From positions 1-12,041 of the forward strand of contig SKNP01000360.1 of the NCBI GenBank assembly GCA_007120485.1: a DNA stretch of 12,041 nucleotides, written 5' to 3'. The stretch is from Nitriliruptoraceae bacterium (lineage in GTDB: Bacteria > Actinomycetota > Nitriliruptoria > Nitriliruptorales > Nitriliruptoraceae). Shown in pieces: positions 1 to 5,825 of the stretch. The position numbers and the translations under genes are program-made. The notes beneath the pieces are model-generated. The model saw only the letters and a list, made by a program, of their open reading frames with translations, ran no database searches and was not told the DNA's origin. Within the stretch, counting starts at the first letter, position 1; each line of letters opens with the position of its first letter.

Positions 1-1139
1 CCGACGATCCGGACGTCGCGGCACGCTTCGAGGAGATCGTCGACCAGGTCGCCGAGCTTCGCGGTCTGCCGGTCGACGGGGGCGTGCCGCTCGAGGTCGT
101 CTCCTCCGAGGAGATCACCGAGATCGCCCTCGCCGACGCGGAGGACGACCTCGAGAACCTCGCCCGCAGCGAGACCGTCGCCAAGGCGTTGCACCAGATC
201 CCCGAGGACACCGACCTGCTGGAGCTCAACGAGGACCTGGTCGAAGCCGGCGTGGCCGGGATGTACGTCCCGGAGGACGACCAGGCCTACGTGGTCTCCG
301 ACGGTGATGGCCTCTCGCCGCTCGAGCAGGTCACCGTGGCGCACGAGGTGGTCCACGCCCTGCAGGACCAGTACATCGACCTGGGCCTTCTGGACGGGTT
401 CGACGACGATCCGGACGCGGCGATGGCGTTCAGCTCGGTGATCGAGGGTGACGCGGTGCGGCTCCAGGAGCAGTGGGCGACCGCACACCTGACCGAGGAG
501 CAGCAGCAACAGCGGCAGGTCGAGGAGCAGCAGCAGGCGCAGGAACAGCAGGACACGCTGCTGTCGCTGCCACGGGCGCTGCTCGAGAACTTCGTCACCC
601 CGTACGTCGCGGGTCCGCAGTTCGTCGGTGCGATCACCCAGGACGGCGACCTCGACGCGCTGGATGCAGCGCTGGAGGATCCACCGAGCACGATGGTGGA
701 GATCTTCGACCCGTCGCTGTACGTCGACGGGTTCGAGCCCGAGCCCGTCGAGGTCGGTGCCGCCCCGGACGGCTACGACCAGCTCGCCAGCTGGACCTGG
801 GGGGCGTTCGAGGTCGCGCTGCTGCTCGAGCTCGCGGACGGGCACCAGTCGACCCCGGAGCTGCCGGGGACGTGGCGAGGTGGTCAGCTCGAGGCGTTCG
901 AGGACGGCGACGACGTCGCCGTGGCGATCGGCTGGACCTTCGCCGACGCGGACGCGGCCGCGCAGGTCTGCGAGGTGGTCCCGGACTGGCACGCCACCGT
1001 CGCCGACAGCGAACCGGCCGACGAGCCCGATACCTACGAGGGCCCGTCGGACGCGCTGGCCGTCGACTGCGACGGCGCGGACGTCTCGTTCGCGGTCGGG
1101 CCGGACGTCGAGGTGGCACGCGCCGCCCTCGGCGGCTGA
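1..1139 (+). CDS. HExxH putative zinc metallopeptidase-like protein (5' truncated)
   Basis: The reading frame (codons from position 3) is open to the left edge and ends at TGA 1137-1139, so about 379 C-terminal residues are visible and the true start, with any signal peptide, lies outside. The key motif is HEVVHALQDQ at 342-371, a HExxH zinc-binding motif. About 90 bp later EGDA (444-455) could supply the third, gluzincin-type Glu ligand. The HE-x-VHALQDQ plus E-G-D/E-A combination occurs in surface proteins of haloarchaea and actinobacteria (I recall Hvo_1808-type proteins), usually annotated as hypothetical. A Gln/Glu-rich stretch at about 496-552 follows the active-site region and may be a helical insertion. 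The C-terminal half is acidic, with two Cys codons. Peptidase activity is inferred from the motif only; substrate and location are unknown. The gene converges on the next one. Confidence 0.7.
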   Translation, partial: DDPDVAARFEEIVDQVAELRGLPVDGGVPLEVVSSEEITEIALADAEDDLENLARSETVAKALHQIPEDTDLLELNEDLVEAGVAGMYVPEDDQAYVVSDGDGLSPLEQVTVAHEVVHALQDQYIDLGLLDGFDDDPDAAMAFSSVIEGDAVRLQEQWATAHLTEEQQQQRQVEEQQQAQEQQDTLLSLPRALLENFVTPYVAGPQFVGAITQDGDLDALDAALEDPPSTMVEIFDPSLYVDGFEPEPVEVGAAPDGYDQLASWTWGAFEVALLLELADGHQSTPELPGTWRGGQLEAFEDGDDVAVAIGWTFADADAAAQVCEVVPDWHATVADSEPADEPDTYEGPSDALAVDCDGADVSFAVGPDVEVARAALGG

Positions 1140-1184
1140 CCGTCCGCGCGGCACGCCGTACCCGGCGCACGCGCCGGGGAGCGG

Positions 1185-1297
1185 ACGCTCCCGCTCACCG
1201 GCCGGTGGCACGGTGTCGGCGTCGTCGGGTCACGCTCCCGCTCACCGGCCGGTGGCACGGTGTCGGCGTCGTCGGGTCACGCTCCCGCTCACCGGCC
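1185..1297. repeat. 47-bp tandem repeat, 2.4 copies
   Basis: Two identical 47-bp units (1185-1231 and 1232-1278) are followed by a 19-bp partial third copy (1279-1297). Each full unit contains the perfect 12-bp palindrome CACCGGCCGGTG (1196-1207 and 1243-1254). The array fills most of the gap between two convergent genes. The stop codon of the minus-strand monooxygenase gene (1289-1291) lies inside the partial copy, so the array probably arose by duplication of sequence at that gene's 3' end. A role in transcription termination is possible but not shown. Confidence 0.9.
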
Positions 1298-2347
1298 TGG
1301 TGCGACCACCTCGTCGGCTCGGTGGGTGCCAGCAGCGGCTGCAGCGCCGTCGTCGGTCGCGTCAGGCGCCAGGTCGGCGGCGTCGGCGAGCAGCTCCAAC
1401 CCGTGCAGCGCGGCGGCGCGGTCGGGGGCGGCCGGTGCGACGATCAGCTCGTCCGCGCCCGCCACGTCCTTGAAGCGTTCGAGGTCGGCGACCACCTCGT
1501 CGGCCGTGCCGGCGGCGGTGTGGCGCATCATCTCGCGGACCTGCGCGCCGGCGGGGGAGTCCAGCAGCAGGTCGGCCTCGGCCGCGTCGTAGGGCCGGCC
1601 CCGGCCGAACAGCAGGTGGGCACGGCGGCGTTCGGCCGCCAGGCGGTGGTCCTGGGCGACGTCCGCGGAGTCGGCGGGGATGACGTTGATGCCGGCGATG
1701 ACCCAGGGGGCGTCGAGCTGTTCGGACGGCTGGAACCGGTCGCGGTAGATCGCGACCGCCTCCTCGAGCGCCGCGGGGGCGAAGTGGGACGCGAACGAGT
1801 ACGGCAGCCCGTAGGCGGCCGCCAGTTGCGCGCCGAACAGCGACGAACCGAGGATGTACAACGGCACGTGGGTGCCCTTGCCCGGCGTGGCCTCCACCCC
1901 GGGGACGCGGGTGTGGTCGCCGAGGTAGCCCTGCAGCTCGAGCACGTCGTCGGGGAAGCGGTCGGCGGCGCGCGCGTCGCGGCGCATCGCCTGCATCGTG
2001 CGTTGGTCGGTGCCGGGGGCGCGGCCGAGCCCGAGGTCGATCCGGCCCGGGTGCAAGGTGGCGAGCATCCCGAACTGTTCGGCGATCACCAGCGGGGCGT
2101 GGTTGGGGAGCATGATCCCGCCGGCGCCCAGCCGGATCGTGGTGGTGTGCGCCGCGACGTGGGCGATCAGCACGCTGGTCGCCGACGAGGCGATCACCGG
2201 CATGTTGTGGTGCTCGGCGTACCAGACCCGGCGGTAGCCGAGCCGTTCGGCCCGCTGCGCCAACGTGACGGTGGCGGCGAGGCTGTCGTGGACGGTCTCG
2301 TGCTCGCCGATCGGGGCGAGGTCGAGGACCGAGAGGGGCAGAGGCAC
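1289..2347 (-). CDS. LLM class flavin-dependent oxidoreductase (MsnO8-like)
   Basis: This encodes a 352-residue bacterial luciferase-like monooxygenase, expected to form a TIM barrel and to use reduced flavin (usually FMNH2 supplied by a separate reductase) to oxidise an unknown substrate. The N-terminus has the family's LSVLDLAPI start (residues 5-13), then RVWYAEHHNMP (40-50), LGAGGIMLPNHAPL (73-86), EQFG (90-93) and PGRIDLGLGRAPGTD (100-114). These are signatures of the MsnO8/YhbW-type subgroup. Length fits the family. The GTG start at 2347 is chosen because conserved sequence begins within five residues and GGAG (2354-2357, minus strand) lies 6 nt upstream; the open frame continues far upstream but is antisense shadow of the next gene. 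The Ala-rich last 25 residues are non-conserved, and the stop falls in the 47-bp repeat. It is divergent from the FHA-monooxygenase gene. Substrate cannot be predicted. Confidence 0.9.
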   Translation of the reverse strand: MPLPLSVLDLAPIGEHETVHDSLAATVTLAQRAERLGYRRVWYAEHHNMPVIASSATSVLIAHVAAHTTTIRLGAGGIMLPNHAPLVIAEQFGMLATLHPGRIDLGLGRAPGTDQRTMQAMRRDARAADRFPDDVLELQGYLGDHTRVPGVEATPGKGTHVPLYILGSSLFGAQLAAAYGLPYSFASHFAPAALEEAVAIYRDRFQPSEQLDAPWVIAGINVIPADSADVAQDHRLAAERRRAHLLFGRGRPYDAAEADLLLDSPAGAQVREMMRHTAAGTADEVVADLERFKDVAGADELIVAPAAPDRAAALHGLELLADAADLAPDATDDGAAAAAGTHRADEVVAPGR

Positions 2348-2361
2348 GGGCGGCTCCGGTC

Positions 2362-2419
2362 GTGGGCCGTGAAGCAGTGGGCCCTGAAGCAGTGGGTCGT
2401 GAAGCAGTGGGTCGTCAAG
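2362..2419. repeat. 15-bp tandem repeat, about 3.9 copies, in the leader of the LLM gene
   Basis: Units are 2362-2376, 2377-2391, 2392-2406 and 2407-2419 (incomplete), with consensus GTGGGYCGTGAAGCA. The array begins 15 bp upstream of the GTG of the minus-strand monooxygenase gene, where its promoter or 5' leader should be. A single change in the fourth unit creates TTGACG on the minus strand (2418-2413), a near-consensus -35 hexamer; no convincing -10 follows at 17 bp. The array could be an operator series or simply a minisatellite. Confidence 0.85.
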
Positions 2420-2494
2420 GCGCGATCGGTGCGGTTCGTCGCCAGGGTACGAGCTGCACCGGGGACCTCGGCGAGCGGTCGGCCGGCGTGCCCG

Positions 2495-2523
2495 TTGACA
2501 GGCGCGTGCGCGCCATCCATCGT
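2495..2523 (+). promoter_or_regulatory. Candidate sigma70-type promoter of the FHA-monooxygenase gene with internal dyad
   Basis: A perfect -35 hexamer TTGACA (2495-2500) is followed after 17 bp by CATCGT (2518-2523), a weak -10. The spacer begins with the hyphenated palindrome GGCGCG-TG-CGCGCC (2501-2514), placed where a repressor could block polymerase. The expected start near 2530 would give a leader of about 75 nt that includes the 11-bp repeats. GC-only dyads arise easily at this base composition, so the operator reading is weak. Confidence 0.45.
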
Positions 2524-2556
2524 GCTTGTGGAGGCCGCCTGTTCGCTGCCGTACCC

Positions 2557-2589
2557 GGCAACGGTCAGGCAACGGCCAGGCAACGGCCA
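2557..2589. repeat. 11-bp tandem repeat, 3 copies, upstream of the FHA-monooxygenase gene
   Basis: Three adjacent units, GGCAACGGTCA (2557-2567) and GGCAACGGCCA twice (2568-2578, 2579-2589), end 16 bp before the ATG at 2606. An 11-bp period is close to one DNA helical turn, so a protein contacting each unit would bind the same face. If the promoter at 2495-2523 is right, the repeats lie in the transcribed leader instead. Confidence 0.85.
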
Positions 2590-2605
2590 GTGGGACGGAC
2601 GCCAG

Positions 2606-4663
2606 ATGGCCGACGAGCAGCGCCCCACATCCGGTCCGGGCGGTGGCACCGCTCGGCCCTCCTACCTGCTCGCGTGGAGCGATGAGGACGCCGCGTCCCG
2701 GGAGTTCGCGCTGCCGGCGACCCCGATCACGATCGGCCGGGACGAGGCGTGCGATCTCACGCTGCCCGACCCCGCCGTCAGCCGCAGCCACCTGCGGCTC
2801 CACGTCGCCGACGGGCAGGTGGGCATCGCCGACCTCGGTACCCGGAACGGCACGGAGGTCAACGGCGTTCCGGTCAGCACCGCCACGATCGAGGTCGGGG
2901 ACACCGTCCGCATCGGGAACACGGGCCTTCGGCTGGTCGACGCCGATCAGGAGCAGCTCGGCGGGTCGGGTCAGGTTCCGGCCAGACAGACCATCGCGGG
3001 TGTTCCCGGGGCGGCGGTCGAGCCGACCCACGACCCGTCGGTGCTTCAGGTCACGGTCAGTGGCGGCGGTCCCGTCGGTCTCACCTTCGCGCTCCTGCTG
3101 GACCGGCTGCTGGGTGATCGCGTCGCGATCACGGTCTACGACCGCCGGTGGACGCTCGAGGGGTCGCGCATCGTGTGGATGGGAGCGGGGCAGGGCAATG
3201 CGCGGCGCCGGCAAGTGGTCACGATCCAGAGCCGGCAGTACATGCAGTACCCGTCGGACATCCGCGAGCGGCTCTTCGAACCTGGCTCCTACTCGCAGAT
3301 GTGGCCGGTCGGGCCGGACTCCGTCGATGACCTCCCACCACGCAACATCCGCGTGGCCCGGGTCGAGGACGTCCTGCTCGAGGTGGCGAACGATCGCCGC
3401 AACATCCGGCTGATCCCCACCCGCTTCAACGCCGAAGAACGGCGGTACGAGCTCGAGCGCCGACACGTCCTCGCCATCTGTGAGGGGTCGGCGTCCCCGA
3501 CGCGCGAGTACTTCATCGACCGCTTCGGTGCGCCGGATGCGTCGATGTACTCGCTCCACGGCCAGCAGCTGCACGACATCGTGCTCGGTCTGCAGGTCAG
3601 CTCGCGGTTGCCGGACCCGATGAGCGTGCTGCTGACGATCTCGCAGAACCGGTTCCTGCTCAACTCGCTCGGGGGTGAGGGGTTCCTGAACATGCGCTTG
3701 ACCGACCAGGAGGCGGAGGAGGTCAAGGGCATCGACCTGCAGGACGATGAGTTCCGGCCCTGTATCCAGAGCCAACCCTGCCTCATGGAGGGTGGCGGGA
3801 CCACCTTCCAGTGCCACAAGCACGGCTCGGTGTTCCTGCCAGCGTTGCTCCGCGACTCTCCGCTGTGGACGCGCGTGTTGGACGGGTTGCAGCTGTTCGG
3901 GGTGGCCGAGCAGGACCTCCGCGCCGTGACCGCCTTCCGTCTCGAGATGGTCCAACGGCCGAGGTTCACCGCACAGCTGTGGCCGGCGAGCGACGCGACG
4001 AACGGCACGTTCGGCTTCCTGTTGGGCGATGCCGCCAACGCGATCCACTTCTGGCCGGGCCGCGGCTTGAACAGCGGTATCCCCTCGGCGGTCTCACTGG
4101 CCCGCTGCCTCCGCGACCGCTGGCGCGGACGTGCCCTTCGCGCTGCCGACCTCGTCCATCACGAGGGGGCGATGGCGATGATCCAGTACCGCCAGAAGAG
4201 CCGCGCCTGGGAGGCGATGATCGACACGGATGAGACCGATGGCTCGGTGACCGCGATCAAGGAGACCATCGCCAGGAGCATCGCGGACGGTGAGGCCGAC
4301 CGGGTGGACCCCGCCGACGATCTCGAGGTGATGCTGGCCCGCCTGGGCACGCTCCGCCAGCGCCTGGCGTCGAGGTTGGAGGGGCTGCCGGACGATCGGA
4401 CGCTGCGCGACCATCTCGAACGGCTGGACCCGTCCACGATCCACACGCTGGTGGCCAGCGGCCTGTGGAACACCGCCCGGGGCGGTGGGCCGGAGGTCGA
4501 CATCGGTCTGCTCCACCCCGAGCCCGAGAGGACATCGGAACCGTCGACGACGCCGGCTCCTGTCGGTCCGGGACCGTCCTCCGCGCCTCCGGCTGCACCG
4601 GTGCGCCCGGATGACCGTGCCGGTAGCTCCGCATCGAGGGAGACCCGGCGCTTCCGCGTCTGA
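2606..4663 (+). CDS. FHA domain fused to class A FAD-dependent monooxygenase-like domain
   Basis: The 685-residue product has two parts. Residues 20-110 form an FHA phosphothreonine-binding domain with the core signature intact: GR (44-45), SRSH (59-62), NG (81-82) and NG (86-87). After a linker (about 111-145) comes a PHBH-fold flavoprotein region: the dinucleotide-binding GGGPVG (153-158) with YDR about 22 residues later, an EGSASPTR motif (293-300) matching the class A DG motif DGxxSxxR but with Glu for Asp, and the GD motif GDAANAIHFWPGRGLNSG (474-491), which resembles MICAL-type hydroxylases. The Pro/Ser/Thr-rich tail (640-680) looks disordered. No signal peptide or membrane segment is seen, so it is probably cytoplasmic. 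ATG at 2606 is preferred because the FHA fold starts about 17 residues later; its ribosome site (GGGACGG, 2592-2598) is weak. FHA domains usually tether proteins to Ser/Thr-kinase substrates, but no kinase is visible here. The substrate is unknown. Confidence 0.85.
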   Translation: MADEQRPTSGPGGGTARPSYLLAWSDEDAASREFALPATPITIGRDEACDLTLPDPAVSRSHLRLHVADGQVGIADLGTRNGTEVNGVPVSTATIEVGDTVRIGNTGLRLVDADQEQLGGSGQVPARQTIAGVPGAAVEPTHDPSVLQVTVSGGGPVGLTFALLLDRLLGDRVAITVYDRRWTLEGSRIVWMGAGQGNARRRQVVTIQSRQYMQYPSDIRERLFEPGSYSQMWPVGPDSVDDLPPRNIRVARVEDVLLEVANDRRNIRLIPTRFNAEERRYELERRHVLAICEGSASPTREYFIDRFGAPDASMYSLHGQQLHDIVLGLQVSSRLPDPMSVLLTISQNRFLLNSLGGEGFLNMRLTDQEAEEVKGIDLQDDEFRPCIQSQPCLMEGGGTTFQCHKHGSVFLPALLRDSPLWTRVLDGLQLFGVAEQDLRAVTAFRLEMVQRPRFTAQLWPASDATNGTFGFLLGDAANAIHFWPGRGLNSGIPSAVSLARCLRDRWRGRALRAADLVHHEGAMAMIQYRQKSRAWEAMIDTDETDGSVTAIKETIARSIADGEADRVDPADDLEVMLARLGTLRQRLASRLEGLPDDRTLRDHLERLDPSTIHTLVASGLWNTARGGGPEVDIGLLHPEPERTSEPSTTPAPVGPGPSSAPPAAPVRPDDRAGSSASRETRRFRV

Positions 4664-4666
4664 GGT

Positions 4667-4679
4667 GGCTGCGTCAGCC
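4667..4679. terminator. Short hairpin between convergent genes, possible bidirectional terminator
   Basis: GGCTG-CGT-CAGCC is a perfect 5-bp stem with a 3-nt loop. It lies in the 18-bp gap between the stop codons of the FHA-monooxygenase gene (4661-4663) and the minus-strand phosphatase gene (4684-4682). Being symmetrical it could serve both transcripts. There is no T-tract on either side, so termination by this element is uncertain. Confidence 0.4.
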
Positions 4680-4681
4680 GG

Positions 4682-5545
4682 TCAGCGCCGCAGCAGCGCC
4701 TCCGCGAGCTCGCGGATCGAGGGCTCGGTGGGGCCGGCCGCGGTGATCGCGGCCCGCGACGCCTGCTCCTGCCCGGCGACGATCGGCAGCAACGGTTCGC
4801 CGTCGATGGTGATCACCGCGCCGCCGGCTTCCTCGACGAGCAGGGCCCCGGCGGCGATGTCCCAGACCTTGGGCACCATCGCGACGGACCCGGCAGCGAC
4901 CCCCTCGGCGACCACGGCCAGGTCCAGCGCGGTGGACCCCATCACCCGCGGGTTCAGCGACAGCCCCGCCGCGCGGGCGTGGCGGGTGGTGGCCGTGGTC
5001 AGCATCACCGGCACGTGACCGTTGCGGCCCGACCGCCAGTCGAGCGGCTCGCGTACCTGCAGGGGGCCGCGGACCTCGCGGACCTCGCTGGTGCCGTCCG
5101 CCGAGGTGGTGCGGTGCTCCACCTCGGCGCCCTGACCGAGCGTGGCGCGGTAGCGGCGTCCGAGCTCCGGGGCGTCGACCACCCCGAGGACCGGATAGCC
5201 GTCCAGGGTCAGGGCCACGGAGACGCACCAGTACGGCAGGCGGCACGTGAAGTTGGAGGTGCCGTCGATCGGGTCGACGATCCAGGTCCAGCGCGTGTCC
5301 GGCGCGCGCGTCGCACGCTCCTCGCTGAGCATGCCGTGGTCGGGGAAGGCGGCCACCAGCCGCTGGGCGAGGTGGTCGTCGACGTCGCGATCCGCGTCGG
5401 TGACCACCGTGCCGTCGGGCTTGCCGTGCACCTTCAGCGTCCCGCTGTCGGCCAGCAGTCGTCCCCGGACGTCGTCGAGTGCCTGATCGAGCTCCACCCG
5501 GGCGCGGTCGACGACCGCACGCTCGTCGGGGGTGAGATCGGGCAC
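4682..5545 (-). CDS. Inositol monophosphatase family protein
   Basis: This encodes a 287-residue Mg2+-dependent, Li+-sensitive-type phosphatase of the IMPase/FBPase/CysQ superfamily, expected to be cytoplasmic. Metal-binding motifs are present in order: the SEE acidic pair (74-76), DPIDGTSNF (91-99) with metal-ligand Asp91 and Asp94, and VWDIAAGALLVEEAGG (227-242) with Asp229. KPDGTVVTDAD (42-52) is the usual N-terminal motif. The length matches IMPases (about 260-290). Possible substrates are myo-inositol-1-phosphate, histidinol phosphate, fructose-1,6-bisphosphate or PAP; the sequence does not decide. The GTG start at 5545 is chosen because GGAG (5553-5556, minus strand) lies 7 nt upstream; the frame extends further, but only into the 33/34-bp repeats. 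It converges with the FHA gene and diverges from the TetR operon. Confidence 0.92.
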   Translation of the reverse strand: MPDLTPDERAVVDRARVELDQALDDVRGRLLADSGTLKVHGKPDGTVVTDADRDVDDHLAQRLVAAFPDHGMLSEERATRAPDTRWTWIVDPIDGTSNFTCRLPYWCVSVALTLDGYPVLGVVDAPELGRRYRATLGQGAEVEHRTTSADGTSEVREVRGPLQVREPLDWRSGRNGHVPVMLTTATTRHARAAGLSLNPRVMGSTALDLAVVAEGVAAGSVAMVPKVWDIAAGALLVEEAGGAVITIDGEPLLPIVAGQEQASRAAITAAGPTEPSIRELAEALLRR

Positions 5546-5577
5546 GGGAGGTCTCCAGCCGCGGTTGGCGAGCGAGC

Positions 5578-5583
5578 ACCTTA
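5578..5583 (-). promoter_or_regulatory. Candidate -10 box for the inositol monophosphatase gene
   Basis: On the minus strand TAAGGT (5583-5578) fits the TAnnnT -10 pattern and lies 32 bp before the GTG at 5545, giving a leader of roughly 25 nt that includes the GGAG ribosome site. No clear -35 hexamer is present 17 bp upstream. It is one of very few AT-containing patches in this region. Confidence 0.35.
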
Positions 5584-5613
5584 TCCCGTTGCCGTGGGAG
5601 CCCTGATGCGCTG

Positions 5614-5714
5614 ACGGGCGGGGTGGGGCGCCGTTCGGGTGGGCTGCACGGGCGGAGGGGGCGCCGTTCGGGTGCGTTGGACGGGCGGGGTGTGGCGCCC
5701 TTCGGGTGAGCTGC
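5614..5714. repeat. 33/34-bp imperfect tandem repeat, 3 copies plus a remnant
   Basis: Units are 5614-5647 (34 bp), 5648-5680 (33 bp) and 5681-5714 (34 bp), each opening ACGGGCGG and containing GGCGCC followed by TTCGGGTG. A degenerate partial fourth copy follows at 5715-5729. The array lies between the divergent phosphatase and TetR genes, upstream of both candidate promoters. The rest of 5546-5825 shows only those promoters and the TetR dyads; I see no gene in it. Confidence 0.85.
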
Positions 5715-5775
5715 ACGGACGGAGCTGCCTATGGACGTCTCGGGCCGCCCGGCGGTGCCGCCCGGGCCGTCGCCG

Positions 5776-5820
5776 GTAGGGTCGAGGTGCCTACGGCGGT
5801 CACCAGACACCGTGTGGGGT
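5776..5820 (+). promoter_or_regulatory. Promoter -10 box and two 19-bp dyads in front of the TetR gene
   Basis: TAGGGT (5777-5782) is a good actinobacterial -10 box, about 43 bp before the ATG at 5826. It overlaps the 19-bp hyphenated dyad GTAGG-N9-CCTAC (5776-5794), whose arms pair perfectly. A second 19-bp dyad at 5802-5820 has pattern ACC-nn-ACAC-C-GTGT-nn-GGT, with 7 of 9 positions paired. Length, symmetry and position over the promoter and leader fit operators of a TetR-family repressor, so autoregulation of the tetR-aminotransferase-amidase unit is likely. The two dyads differ in sequence, so at most one may be the real site. Confidence 0.5.
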
Positions 5821-5825
5821 CGACG

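Noticed and set aside
1185..1278. CRISPR array
   Set aside because: The 47-bp units are directly adjacent with no spacers, and no cas gene is present.
2362..2589. Replication origin or plasmid iterons
   Set aside because: Short iterated sites alone do not make an origin; there is no initiator or partition gene and no AT-rich stretch nearby.
473..2605. Upstream extension of the FHA-monooxygenase frame, open for over 2 kb before the ATG at 2606
   Set aside because: The extension is Arg/Gly/Ala-rich, lies in another frame of the HExxH gene and antisense to the LLM gene, and crosses tandem repeats. Recognisable protein begins only at 2606.
2348..4048. Minus-strand frame continuing upstream of the LLM monooxygenase GTG start
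   Set aside because: It is antisense to the FHA-monooxygenase gene, shows no domain, and arises from scarce stop codons at high GC.
5546..5716. N-terminal extension of the inositol monophosphatase
   Set aside because: The additional 57 codons translate the 33/34-bp repeats into Pro/His/Ala-rich sequence, while the family's conserved start and a GGAG site fit the GTG at 5545.
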